Source of the DNA: an uncultured Clostridia bacterium
GTDB lineage: Bacteria; Bacillota; Clostridia; Oscillospirales; Acutalibacteraceae
Assembly (NCBI GenBank): GCA_944380875.1
Contig: CALWJA010000046.1
Location: forward strand, 1-44,686
Length of the DNA: 44,686 nucleotides
Direction of reading: 5' to 3'
The position numbers were made by a program, and so were the translations under genes. This document shows positions 7,776 through 15,928 of the stretch, piece by piece. The notes beneath the pieces are model-generated. The model was not told the origin of the DNA. It searched no databases and saw only the letters and a list, made by a program, of their open reading frames with translations. How positions within the stretch are numbered: the stretch's first letter is position 1; every line of letters starts with the position of its first letter.

Positions 7776-9077
7776 ATGGCACGGTTGGCACGAAATGCGG
7801 ACGAGAAAAAAGCTCACAAGGAAACAGGAAATCCCAAGAAAGAGCGGCTTTGGACAGGGCAGTTTCTTTTTTTGATCCTTGTAAGCTTTATTACTGCCGT
7901 AGGCTTCAATATGGTATACACAATGATTGTGGATTATTCCAAAAATACCCTTGGGGCAGGTCTGACTGTTTCGGGTGTAATTGCGGGGATTTTTTCCATA
8001 ACGGCTCTTTGTATACGTCCCTTTGCGGGCGCCGCGTCGGATAGGTTCAACAAAAAATGGATCTGTGTTTTTGCAACTATACTGATAGCTCTTTCGTCCG
8101 TAGGATATGCTTTGGTTCCGGACGTATCCTCCATGCTAGTCATGCGCATCTTACACGGAGCGGCTTTCGGCGTGAGCGGAACGGCGAATATCGCCTTGGT
8201 TAGCACCTGCATCCCAAGAAGCCGTATGGGCGAAGGGTTGGGTTTTTATGGGCTTGGCCAAGTGTTTGCACAGGCTGTAGGTCCCGGCATGGGGGCTGCC
8301 ATACAGGAAGCCTTCGGATATAGGACACTTTTTTTCCTCATTGCAGGGCTCACAGCTGTAGGCGTAATTCTGCTGATCCAATTCCCCTATAAAAACCAAG
8401 AGACAGCGGAAAAAGAAGCAGAGAGGGAGAAAACCGACAGCAAAAAGAGCCGTTTTTCCTGGCGCAGTCTTATTGCTATGGATGTGGCGGTATTCGCATT
8501 GATCGGCGGACTTTTTTCTTTTGCAAATGGAATCGTAAATTCCTTCCTTAAGATATTCTGCGATGAAAGGCATATCGCAGGGTATATGTCCTTTTTCACG
8601 GTGAGCGCGGTAGTATTGTTTGGTATGCGCCTTTTGATAGGACGTCTTGCGGATAAAAGCGGGCTTACCTGGATTGTAAACCTTTCTTTGCTGGCTTCCA
8701 TAGGGGCAATGGTTCTGATCGGACGCGCTACCATATTGCCCATGATTTTGGCGGCTGCTGTTTTGAAAGCGGCAGGGCAGGGGGGCGGACAGATTTCCCT
8801 GCAGGCGGAATGCATTAAAAAGGCAGGCCCGCTGCGTTCCGGCGTTGCGGCCAGTACCTTTTACATCGGCGCCGATATCGGCCAGGGAATGGGCCCTGTA
8901 ATCGGCGGAGCCATTTCCTCCGCCTGGGGATATGAAGCTGCCTTTTGGATGACGGCGGCGATTTTAGCGGCGGGTATTTTGGTCTTTAATGTGTACCAGA
9001 AAAGAGAGAGCTTGTTTCCGGGCCTTCAAAAGCGTACGGAACCGGAACATGCGCCTTCCCTAGCGGAAGAAGGATAA
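7776..9077 (+). CDS. MFS transporter
   Basis: A 433-residue major facilitator superfamily permease with about 12 membrane segments in two six-helix halves separated by a charged cytoplasmic loop near residues 205-225 (ETAEKEAEREKTDSKKSR). The motif-A-like stretch FAGAASDRFNKKW follows TM2. A long hydrophilic N-terminus precedes TM1. I chose the ATG at 7776 with GGAGGAG 8 nt upstream. It is followed after 64 nt by an esterase gene with no terminator in between, so they probably form one operon in which the transporter handles the ester substrate or its product (inference). Substrate unknown. Confidence 0.92.
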   Translation: MARLARNADEKKAHKETGNPKKERLWTGQFLFLILVSFITAVGFNMVYTMIVDYSKNTLGAGLTVSGVIAGIFSITALCIRPFAGAASDRFNKKWICVFATILIALSSVGYALVPDVSSMLVMRILHGAAFGVSGTANIALVSTCIPRSRMGEGLGFYGLGQVFAQAVGPGMGAAIQEAFGYRTLFFLIAGLTAVGVILLIQFPYKNQETAEKEAEREKTDSKKSRFSWRSLIAMDVAVFALIGGLFSFANGIVNSFLKIFCDERHIAGYMSFFTVSAVVLFGMRLLIGRLADKSGLTWIVNLSLLASIGAMVLIGRATILPMILAAAVLKAAGQGGGQISLQAECIKKAGPLRSGVAASTFYIGADIGQGMGPVIGGAISSAWGYEAAFWMTAAILAAGILVFNVYQKRESLFPGLQKRTEPEHAPSLAEEG

Positions 9078-9141
9078 AAAGGAATTGTAAATAGAAGTAA
9101 GTCTATGGGACTTCATTTATAAAAAAAGAGGAGGCATTTGT

Positions 9142-9918
9142 ATGGCATTTCTTCAAATGACATATTTTTCTCAGGCTTTGGCAAAAACAACCAGGATGAA
9201 TCTGTTTCTCCCGGAACACGAGAAAGGACCTTTCCGCAGTCTTTGGCTTCTTCATGGGTGGAGTGAGGACTGCACAGCATGGCAGCGCTTCAGCTCCATA
9301 GAGCGGTATGCAGAACCTTTGCATTTGGCGGTTTTTATGCCAGATGCCCACCTTTCCTTTTATAACGATATGGCTCATGGGCCTGCGTATTTTACCCACA
9401 TTACGAAAGAACTTCCTGAAATGGCAGCCCGCCTTTTTCCCGTTTCCCAAAAGCGGGAGGATACCTTCATAGCGGGGCTTTCCATGGGTGGATACGGAGC
9501 TTTGAAAATAGGCCTTTCTCAGCCGGAACGCTTCGCGGGGATCGGGTGTTTTTCCGCCAGCAACTTTGCGGAAGGAATCACCACAAAGGGCAGCCCTCTC
9601 CGTAGGGAATCCCCTCAGTGGTTTGGCTGGATGGATAATATCTACGGCGAAGAATTCGATCATCTCATGGGAGGAAAAAGCGATATTTATGCACTCGGAG
9701 ATGCTGCCCTAAAAGCCGGCGGTCCGCTTCCTAAAATCTACCATTGTATCGGCACAGAGGACGGAGGCTATCAACCTGCACAGCTGACCCGGAAGTATTT
9801 TGAGGAAAAACCGGGCAATCCCTTCTCCTACCGGTATGAGGAAGGGCCGGGTGTGCATGACTGGCGCTTCTGGGATGCCCATATTGAAAATTGTTTCCGT
9901 CATTTTGGGCTTCTTTGA
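9142..9918 (+). CDS. EstA-type tributyrin/acetyl esterase
   Basis: A 258-residue alpha/beta hydrolase of the esterase D / tributyrin esterase family. Oxyanion-hole region LLHGWSEDCTAW, nucleophile Ser114 in AGLSMGGYGA, then Asp in GTEDGGY and His in GPGVHDWRFWDAHI. These families hydrolyse short-chain acyl esters and acetylated sugars. No signal peptide, so the enzyme is cytoplasmic. AAAGAGGAGG lies 7 nt before the ATG. It is the second gene of a likely MFS-esterase operon ending at the terminator at 9990. Confidence 0.9.
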   Translation: MAFLQMTYFSQALAKTTRMNLFLPEHEKGPFRSLWLLHGWSEDCTAWQRFSSIERYAEPLHLAVFMPDAHLSFYNDMAHGPAYFTHITKELPEMAARLFPVSQKREDTFIAGLSMGGYGALKIGLSQPERFAGIGCFSASNFAEGITTKGSPLRRESPQWFGWMDNIYGEEFDHLMGGKSDIYALGDAALKAGGPLPKIYHCIGTEDGGYQPAQLTRKYFEEKPGNPFSYRYEEGPGVHDWRFWDAHIENCFRHFGLL

Positions 9919-9989
9919 TTATTTTATTGGAGCAATTCTGTAGAGCAAGGCCGGAAAGGTTAGCACAAGAATTAAAAACAAAAATTAGG

Positions 9990-10028
9990 AAGGTCTCCTT
10001 TGCCATTGGGTCAAAGGGGACCTTTTTT
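9990..10028 (+). terminator. Intrinsic terminator of MFS-esterase operon
   Basis: A 13-bp stem (9990-10002 with 10012-10024, one G-T pair) is followed by a T-run. Confidence 0.85.
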
Positions 10029-10060
10029 ATTTACAAGAAAGGTTTTTGCAAAAATGGAAA

Positions 10061-10100
10061 AGCGTTCCCTCCAAATACTATTTTGGAGGGAACGCTTTTT
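10061..10100. terminator. Second, bidirectional terminator before the carboxylesterase
   Basis: A perfect 15-bp stem (10061-10075 with 10082-10096) has four A on its left and a T5 run on its right. It backs up the preceding terminator and ends the convergent carboxylesterase message. Confidence 0.85.
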
Positions 10101-10178
10101 AAGGAGGTAGTAGTATTCACCAATGATAAAAAACAGATAAATCCTACGTTTTATGCTCTTTCAGGCTATTGCGCGTTT

Positions 10179-11723
10179 TTATTCTTTATTGAGTTTTTTC
10201 AGCCCTTCCCGCAAAAGGAATTTAAGAAGGTCGGAATAGCCTTTTGTATCCATAGCGGCGGTATCCCCAAAATACATAGCCTTGGGGCAATCTTCCGTAT
10301 AGGGTGTCCAGACAGGCATAGGCGTGCCGTCGTCATCGGGGCCGTTGGGATCGCCGGTTTTGGCAAAATTGGTCCAGTAGTTGCAGATCTGTCTGGCCAA
10401 GTCGTAGTGCTTTCCCCGGAAGGGACGCCAGCATTTTGCCAGAGTCTCAAATACAAACCAGAGCTCGGAGGAATGGAAGGAACCGCTGTTGTCTCCCGGC
10501 ATTTCGGGATTGAAGCGATACAGATAAATAGGCAGATCGGAGAGCTGGGGGTTCATTTCAGCCCAAAGCAGATTTCCAAGCTCAAAGGCATTGTAGGTAG
10601 CTTTTTGGCGGATATGTTCCAAATCGCCGGAAGCAAAATCACAAAGAGCGAGATATTCCTCTGCAGCATCGCCAAATTCCGACTGGGCATAGTTCTTTAC
10701 ATCTTCCAGAGAGTTAAACTGCGGTGTGGCGGGGAACTCATCCAGCGTATTTCCCATCATAAGGGGGATCGGCCAGCGGCGTTTATTCAAAATTGCGCTG
10801 ACGGGATCTTCTTTGAGGAATTTTCCGTCTATAACCATGCTCCATTTCAGAGAAGGTCTGCCGTTTTTGATTTCCACAGGATACGCAAGCGCCTTTTCAT
10901 ATAAGGTTCGGGCATCAATTTTTCTTGCCTCCTCTATGGAAGAAACACCCAGATACTTAAGGAATCCTTCGCCGATTTCTTCCTGCTGCCTGAGGGAGTT
11001 ATATCCCTGGTTAAAGCCGGGGCAGAAGCCGCCGCCGCTTTGAATAATAGCTTTCTGGAAAAGCCCTTCGTCCATGGGGGAAGTAACGTGAGCTGTTGTG
11101 CTTCCGCCGCCGGCAGACTGGCCAAAAATGGTAATATTATCCGGATCTCCGCCGAAAGCGGCGATGTTGCGTTTTACCCATTCCATGCCAGCCCGCTGGT
11201 CTAGAAGACCAAAGTTTGCGCAGGGTTCATCCCCGGCTGCAGCGGTAAGCTCCGGATGGGCAAAGAATCCAAATACGTTTACCCGATAGTTTACGCTGAC
11301 AAGGATTACGCCCCGCCGGGCAATACGCTCTCCGTCAAACTCCATTTCGGCGGGATATCCGCACTGCAGGCCGCCGCCGAAGATCCAGAAGAGCACCGGA
11401 AGCTTTTCGTTGCCGGTTTTGGCAGGTGTCCAAACATTCAGATACAGGCAGTCTTCTCCCATGGCAATTTCAGGATCCACATGCCATTCTTTGTTATACA
11501 AGGCTTCCGGATCTCCTGCTCCGGGTGTTTCCTGCATGGATATGGGGCCAAAGGTATACGCCTTGCGCACGCCTTCCCAATTTTCTGCCGGCTGAGGAGC
11601 ACGCCAGCGCAGGTCTCCTACAGGAGGCGCAGCAAAGGGGATGCCTTTAAAGGCGGTAATACGAGGATCTGCGGCAGGAATACCTTCCACCCATCCATTT
11701 TCGGTGAGAACTTTTCTCAGCAT
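10179..11723 (-). CDS. Type-B carboxylesterase
   Basis: A 514-residue carboxylesterase/cholinesterase-family hydrolase (PnbA-like). It has the N-terminal signature GIPFAAPPVGDLRWRAP, the type-B block EDCLYLNVWTP (about residues 90-100), and nucleophile Ser203 in GQSAGGG. Probable acid Glu329 lies in GNTLDEF, and probable His417 in GSFHSSELWFVF. Length is standard. No signal peptide. I chose the ATG at 11723 with AAAGGAG upstream; a TTG 18 nt further out overlaps the Shine-Dalgarno. It is the third esterase within 8 kb, each of a different subfamily, suggesting the region deals with acylated substrates. Natural substrate unknown. Confidence 0.92.
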   Translation of the reverse strand: MLRKVLTENGWVEGIPAADPRITAFKGIPFAAPPVGDLRWRAPQPAENWEGVRKAYTFGPISMQETPGAGDPEALYNKEWHVDPEIAMGEDCLYLNVWTPAKTGNEKLPVLFWIFGGGLQCGYPAEMEFDGERIARRGVILVSVNYRVNVFGFFAHPELTAAAGDEPCANFGLLDQRAGMEWVKRNIAAFGGDPDNITIFGQSAGGGSTTAHVTSPMDEGLFQKAIIQSGGGFCPGFNQGYNSLRQQEEIGEGFLKYLGVSSIEEARKIDARTLYEKALAYPVEIKNGRPSLKWSMVIDGKFLKEDPVSAILNKRRWPIPLMMGNTLDEFPATPQFNSLEDVKNYAQSEFGDAAEEYLALCDFASGDLEHIRQKATYNAFELGNLLWAEMNPQLSDLPIYLYRFNPEMPGDNSGSFHSSELWFVFETLAKCWRPFRGKHYDLARQICNYWTNFAKTGDPNGPDDDGTPMPVWTPYTEDCPKAMYFGDTAAMDTKGYSDLLKFLLREGLKKLNKE

Positions 11724-11848
11724 ACATACAACTCCTTTCAATTGCCCGGCGGTATAGTACAGTCGCTTTTTAAATACCTGTATATTCCGGCCGGGGATGT
11801 GCGGTTTTGCTAAAAATATACCGCAAAAAGCTAAATAATTATAAAGAA

Positions 11849-11877
11849 ATTATACGATAGTTACTGAGAAAAATCAA
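11849..11877 (-). promoter_or_regulatory. Promoter of the carboxylesterase gene
   Basis: On the minus strand TTGATT, a 17-nt spacer and TATAAT. The start would be near 11842, giving a leader of about 118 nt. The leader includes a small hairpin (TGCGGT paired with ACCGCA, about 11790-11816). Confidence 0.7.
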
Positions 11878-12145
11878 TATATTTATGCTGTTATTTAACA
11901 AAAATATAAAGAGTAATTTAAAAATAAAAAGCAAAATAAAAAGCAGATTTAAATGAATGCAAAAGAATAGAAATATTTTAGGATAATTTGTTGCGCGACT
12001 CATTTGTTACGTGATAAAATACGTGTATCTTATAAAGAAAAGGTACGTTTCTAAAGATACAGCGGTTTCAGCCTGCAAAGGGCTCTTCCTTAACGTTGGG
12101 ATGGCGTGTTTTTACCTGCAATCAAGCGGAGTATAAAAGGAACGC
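11878..12145. other. Divergent intergenic stretch, mostly unassigned
   Basis: AT-rich on the left, more mixed on the right. A TTGTTA ... TATCTT pair near 12004-12031 with a 16-nt gap is a possible weak promoter for the acetyltransferase unit. No riboswitch or T-box signature was recognised. Confidence 0.4.
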
Positions 12146-12244
12146 ATGTATCTTTTAGCAAGGGCGCCAGATAGGCCAACTCTTCTTGTATCTGCGCTGG
12201 AAGGGGAAAGTGAAGGCAAAAACAGAAAGGAAGAATCAAAATGA
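12146..12244 (+). CDS. Candidate 32-aa small ORF coupled to the acetyltransferase
   Basis: A 32-codon ORF (peptide begins MYLLARAPDR) has an AAAAGGA ribosome binding site 4 nt before its ATG. It ends in an ATGA overlap with the acetyltransferase start at 12241. The peptide is unremarkable (charged C-terminal half) and matches nothing I recognise. Coding is less convincing than for the small ORF at 1696; it may be a leader ORF or chance. Confidence 0.3.
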   Translation: MYLLARAPDRPTLLVSALEGESEGKNRKEESK

Positions 12245-13440
12245 ACGTAACATACTGCAAAGGCACCCCGGAAGATGAACAGGCAATTGTGGATTTTGCG
12301 GATTTTATATTCAGTAAAAGCTATTGCCCCCACGATTTCAGAAGCCAACTTCCAAATCTGTATGGAAAAGGAAAACCTACGCAGAAATATCATTATCTTG
12401 TAAAAGAGGATGGCGTTATCCGGGGCGAAGTGTGCGTTCTTCCCATGGAATACCGGGTGGGGGATGAAATCCTGAAAATAAACGGCGTGGGTACCGTAAG
12501 CGTGCATCCTATCTGCAAGGGAAAAGGATATATGAAAGCTCTGATGAATTGGGCTTTGGAGGATATGGAAAAGGAAGGGTATGCTTTCAGCGTTTTAGGG
12601 GGCAAACGGCAAAGATATGAGTATTTCGGATATGTTCCCGCGGGGCCTGTTATCCGCTATTCTATAGAAGAGGACAGCATCCGCCATCGGTATGGCGGTT
12701 TGGATGCTTCCGGTGTTTCTTTTGAAAAAGCGGAAAAGGATTCTTCCTGGCTGCGGAAAGCCTGGGAGCTGCACCAGGGGCAGAAGGTCCGCATTGAGCG
12801 GAAGGAAGAGGAATTTCTCGATCTTCTCCATTCCTGGCACGCGGATGCCTACGGCATTTTTCTAGACGGCCAATGGATTGGGTATCTCTGCCTTGCTGGC
12901 AGTTCCATTCTGGAAATGCTGTTTCTCCCCGAAACGGGAAGCGAAAACGGCGAGGAAAAAAGGCTGCCCCAGGTCTTGAAAGCCCTGCTGGATTTTGCCG
13001 CTTTAAAGGAGATACACATAGACCTTCCCCTCTGGGAAGAAAGGCTTTCTCCCGAGCTGGGAAGGCTTTCTAGCGGAATGGTTATAACCACGGACGGCAA
13101 TTTCCGGATCATGGATTTTGCAAAGACGGCGGAAGTGTTTTTCCGGCAGAAACAGAATTCTCCGGAAGGTCCCCTGCCGGAAGGGGAGCTCTGCTTTGCC
13201 ATAGAAGGCAGAGGGATCCTGTATATGCAGTTGAAGGATGGGGTGGCTTGCGCCCGGATGCTTCCCCCGGAAGCGGGAACCGAGCCTCTCTTTACCCTTT
13301 CCGCCCTAGAGGCCGGCAGGTTCCTTTTTGCCCCGGAGGGCTGGAGGGAACTTCCTTCTGAGAAGGCTCGCAAACTTTCTGCCGCTGTGAAAAGCTGGCT
13401 GCCCCTTCCCCTCTTCATGTGGAGACAGGATGACTGCTGA
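12241..13440 (+). CDS. GNAT family N-acetyltransferase (Eis-like architecture)
   Basis: A 399-residue acetyltransferase. Residues about 3-140 are a GNAT domain with the acetyl-CoA binding stretch VSVHPICKGKGYMKAL (86-101). The middle region resembles a second GNAT-like fold, and residues about 290-395 look like an SCP2-like C-terminal domain, as in Eis-type proteins. Acceptor unknown; such proteins acetylate amines on small molecules or proteins. The start is supported by AAAGGAAG upstream. The downstream fusion gene begins only 18 nt after the stop, so they are probably co-transcribed. Confidence 0.85.
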   Translation: MNVTYCKGTPEDEQAIVDFADFIFSKSYCPHDFRSQLPNLYGKGKPTQKYHYLVKEDGVIRGEVCVLPMEYRVGDEILKINGVGTVSVHPICKGKGYMKALMNWALEDMEKEGYAFSVLGGKRQRYEYFGYVPAGPVIRYSIEEDSIRHRYGGLDASGVSFEKAEKDSSWLRKAWELHQGQKVRIERKEEEFLDLLHSWHADAYGIFLDGQWIGYLCLAGSSILEMLFLPETGSENGEEKRLPQVLKALLDFAALKEIHIDLPLWEERLSPELGRLSSGMVITTDGNFRIMDFAKTAEVFFRQKQNSPEGPLPEGELCFAIEGRGILYMQLKDGVACARMLPPEAGTEPLFTLSALEAGRFLFAPEGWRELPSEKARKLSAAVKSWLPLPLFMWRQDDC

Positions 13441-13458
13441 AAACTTGGAGTCTTAAAG

Positions 13459-14727
13459 ATGAAGAATGATGAATGGAAAGGCATAGTCGTTTTTGATCTT
13501 GATGGGACGCTTCTTTGCACGCATCTGCATATTTGCAAAGCGGTACATGATACACTGGAATGTTTGGCTTTGCCTGATGTTGAGGATGAAACCATTTTAA
13601 GCCATATAGAAAAAAGTACTCCGTCCTTTTTACATGCAATCGCTCCAACCTGTAGAGATTTTGAAAGGTTGACTTTCGTTTTTCGTAAAAAGGAGCGAGA
13701 ATGTTTGGAAAAAGACGGAAGGCTGTTTGAAGGCGTTGTTGAGCTTTTGGATACACTCAACAGAAGTGGCTTTCAGCTATGGATTTGTTCAAACGGAAGT
13801 CCAGAATATATTTCCTTGGCCCTAAAATCTACCAAGATAGAAAAATATTTTCATGGGATTCTTTCTTCCCGCGGATATGAAGGCAAAGAGCAGATTTTGT
13901 CTGAAAAAATGAAGGACGCCGTTAGTGAAAATATTATTTTAGTAGGAGATAGGCTGAGTGATTTGGTAGCGGCTCAGAAGAATGGTTTCCCTTTTATTGG
14001 AGCTTTCTATGGGTATGGCTCTATTGAAGAGCAAAGGCGAATGCATTTTGCTGCAAAAAATCCGTCGGATATTTATTCATGGATCATACGCATGACCTTG
14101 TTCTTTCAAATCTGGAACAGGATTCAGCAGGATTCTTCAATACGATGTATCGGCATCAATGGTATTGACACATCCGGGAAAAGCATATTTGCAAATGATT
14201 TTTCTATATTCCTGCAATATAAAGGGCAACATGTTGTTCTTATACATTTGGATGATTTTCATAACCCAAAATCATTGCGTATGCAGGGAGAAAATGAGGT
14301 GGAGGCCTATCTTGCAAATGCTTTTGACATACCGCGTCTGATACATACCCTCCTTTTGCCTTTGAAACAGTTTGGAAAGGTTTCAGCCAAACTCAAACTT
14401 TTGGATTTGGAATCGGATACGTATATAAAGCAAAAGCAGTATGAAATCACCCGGAATTCCTTAGTGATCCTTGAGGGGGTATTGTTATACCGCCAACCCC
14501 TGGAGGCGTTTATTGATTTTAAAATTTATCTGGATATAGATTTCAATGAAATGTTACATAGGGCAAGCATTAGGGATGTACCTAAATTCGGAAACGACAT
14601 TTTAGAAAAGTATCGTGAAAAATATATTCCGGTTCAGCAAAAATATCAGAAATTTCATATGCCAAAAGAAAAGAGCGATGTTGTTATCAATAATATGGAC
14701 CCTTGTTTCCCTTATGTGGTTTCGTAG
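13459..14727 (+). CDS. HAD phosphatase fused to uridine-kinase-like P-loop kinase
   Basis: A 422-residue two-domain protein. Residues 1-205 are a HAD hydrolase of the phosphoglycolate-phosphatase type: FDLDGT (nucleophile Asp13, Asp15), CSNGS (motif II, near 110-114), Lys in the 143-150 region, and VGDRLSD (Asp164, Asp168). Residues about 225-420 are a uridine-kinase/phosphoribulokinase-like P-loop domain with Walker A GIDTSGKS (235-242), HLDDFHNP (263-270) and a LID-like segment rich in Lys/Arg. It would be cytoplasmic, joining a phosphatase and a kinase on one chain. The gene is visibly more AT-rich than the acetyltransferase gene before it, hinting at separate origin. Substrate unknown. 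Confidence 0.85.
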   Translation: MKNDEWKGIVVFDLDGTLLCTHLHICKAVHDTLECLALPDVEDETILSHIEKSTPSFLHAIAPTCRDFERLTFVFRKKERECLEKDGRLFEGVVELLDTLNRSGFQLWICSNGSPEYISLALKSTKIEKYFHGILSSRGYEGKEQILSEKMKDAVSENIILVGDRLSDLVAAQKNGFPFIGAFYGYGSIEEQRRMHFAAKNPSDIYSWIIRMTLFFQIWNRIQQDSSIRCIGINGIDTSGKSIFANDFSIFLQYKGQHVVLIHLDDFHNPKSLRMQGENEVEAYLANAFDIPRLIHTLLLPLKQFGKVSAKLKLLDLESDTYIKQKQYEITRNSLVILEGVLLYRQPLEAFIDFKIYLDIDFNEMLHRASIRDVPKFGNDILEKYREKYIPVQQKYQKFHMPKEKSDVVINNMDPCFPYVVS

Positions 14728-14756
14728 AATCATGCTGATGATACAAATTTTTATAG

Positions 14757-14800
14757 TGTGACATAATCACAGAAAAGATTGCATAAACACAGTATACTGT
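14757..14800. promoter_or_regulatory. Crp/Fnr-like dyad and palindrome upstream of trxA
   Basis: TGTGA-N5-TCACA (14757-14771) resembles a Crp-type half-site pair but with a 5-nt centre rather than 6. About 18 nt on, ACAGTATACTGT (14789-14800) is a perfect 12-bp palindrome. Both lie in the leader or promoter region of trxA. Binding protein unknown. Confidence 0.4.
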
Positions 14801-14803
14801 AAT

Positions 14804-14872
14804 CATCATCCAGGAAACGCTGGATGATGAGAAAACAAAGATTCCTGAAACGGAAAAATGTTTAGCCGTTTC
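14804..14872 (+). promoter_or_regulatory. Two tandem stem-loops in trxA leader
   Basis: A 10-bp hairpin (14804-14813 with 14820-14829) is followed by a 7-bp hairpin (GAAACGG 14847-14853 with CCGTTTC 14866-14872). Neither has a T-run. The first may partly terminate the preceding gene; together they form a structured trxA 5' region. Confidence 0.4.
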
Positions 14873-14943
14873 GTGGATTCCCTACCAGTATACATGAATA
14901 ACCGGCCGGGTAATACACCCCGCCTCAAAAAGGAGAATGTTGT

Positions 14944-15270
14944 ATGTCTGCAATCCGTTCTGTTAAAACTGTTGATTTTCAGGAAGAAGTTCTGACCGCT
15001 TCGGCCAATACCCCTGTTTTGATTGACTTCTGGGCTTCCTGGTGCGGGCCCTGCCGCATGTTTTCCCCCATTCTGGAGGAAGCTGCCGCAGAGCTGGGAG
15101 ACAAAGCCAAAATCGTTAAGGTGAATGTGGATGAGGAACCCGCTTTGGCTCAGCAGTTTGGTGTTATGAGCATCCCTACGCTTGTTGTTGTAAAAAATGG
15201 AAAGGTAGTTGCTTCTTCTGTTGGTGTGCGTTCCAAAGAAGATGTAAAGCGAATGGCGGCAGCGGTTTAA
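14944..15270 (+). CDS. trxA: Thioredoxin
   Basis: A 108-residue thioredoxin, the cytoplasmic disulfide reductase that passes electrons from thioredoxin reductase to ribonucleotide reductase, peroxiredoxins and other partners. The redox motif is WCGPC in FWASWCGPC; the cis-proline loop is visible as [12 protein letters not shown]. Normal length. AAAAAGGAG upstream supports the start. It stands alone, with an own terminator directly downstream; no reductase gene is adjacent. Confidence 0.96.
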   Translation: MSAIRSVKTVDFQEEVLTASANTPVLIDFWASWCGPCRMFSPILEEAAAELGDKAKIVKVNVDEEPALAQQFGVMSIPTLVVVKNGKVVASSVGVRSKEDVKRMAAAV

Positions 15271-15288
15271 GAAATATCGCTTTAAAAA

Positions 15289-15327
15289 CAGTCCGGCGCG
15301 GAAGATATCCGCGCCGGACTGTTTTTT
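15289..15327. terminator. Bidirectional terminator between trxA and sipW-like gene
   Basis: A perfect 14-bp GC-rich stem (15289-15302 with 15308-15321, loop AGATA) has five A before it and six T after it. Confidence 0.95.
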
Positions 15328-15337
15328 ATTCTTTATA

Positions 15338-15790
15338 CTAAAGCTGGCCGTTTAACCAAAGACTTACATATCCGAATTTTGGAAGTGTACATATCACTTT
15401 GCCGGTTACGGCCTCTGGCAGGACTATTCCAGTATCCGGAGAAGTGTTGCTGTCTCCTTTGGTTATAAATCCCGTTTTCCCGTTTTTTGTTTCACGGATA
15501 TCTACGATCCTATGAATGACGGACTTGCCGTTTTTTTCATATCGAATGATATCGCCTGTTTGCAGATCCACGGGGTCCGCTTGGCAGAGAATGACCGCAT
15601 CCCCAATTTGAATGGATGGTTCCATACTTCCAGTAGCTATGGCTACGGGAAAAACAGGGAGCCATCCTCTAAAAAAAGCAACAAAAAGAAGGAAAAATAG
15701 CACAACGCTTCCCCAACATACCACTGAGGATAGTGGAAGCTTTCGGAAACATACAGTCCGTTTTTTTTCTGATATATCTGCGGCAGACAT
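15338..15790 (-). CDS. sipW: SipW-type signal peptidase I
   Basis: A 150-residue membrane signal peptidase of the archaeal/ER (SipW) subtype, which cleaves the special signal peptides of TasA-like surface proteins. One membrane anchor spans about residues 20-50. Catalytic Ser55 is in ATGSMEPSI. The second catalytic residue is His93 (VIHRI) rather than the Lys of ordinary bacterial enzymes. Asp113 in KGDSN and Asp119 fit the ER-type pattern. The ATG at 15790 has GGAGG 5 nt upstream; an ATG 12 nt earlier would place the Shine-Dalgarno inside the gene. Its likely substrate is encoded just upstream on the same strand. Confidence 0.88.
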   Translation of the reverse strand: MSAADISEKKRTVCFRKLPLSSVVCWGSVVLFFLLFVAFFRGWLPVFPVAIATGSMEPSIQIGDAVILCQADPVDLQTGDIIRYEKNGKSVIHRIVDIRETKNGKTGFITKGDSNTSPDTGIVLPEAVTGKVICTLPKFGYVSLWLNGQL

Positions 15791-15836
15791 AAAAACCTCC
15801 AATGTATAACGATATTTTTTATCCTTATAAAACAGG

Positions 15837-15865
15837 AAAAAACAACCGAAATAAACGGTTGTTTT
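15837..15865 (-). terminator. Terminator of the TasA-like gene
   Basis: On the minus strand a 10-bp stem (arms 15856-15865 and 15839-15848) is followed by a T-run. It separates the TasA-like gene from sipW. Confidence 0.8.
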
Positions 15866-15928
15866 CTCCTGTTGGTTTTTGCAACTTTAAAATGGGAGAT
15901 GGGTTATGTTGAAAAGGAATATGTATTT

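Noticed and set aside
10101-10178. Strong AAGGAGG just after the double terminator at 10061
   Set aside because: It precedes no credible reading frame on the plus strand and lies against the 3' end of the carboxylesterase gene.
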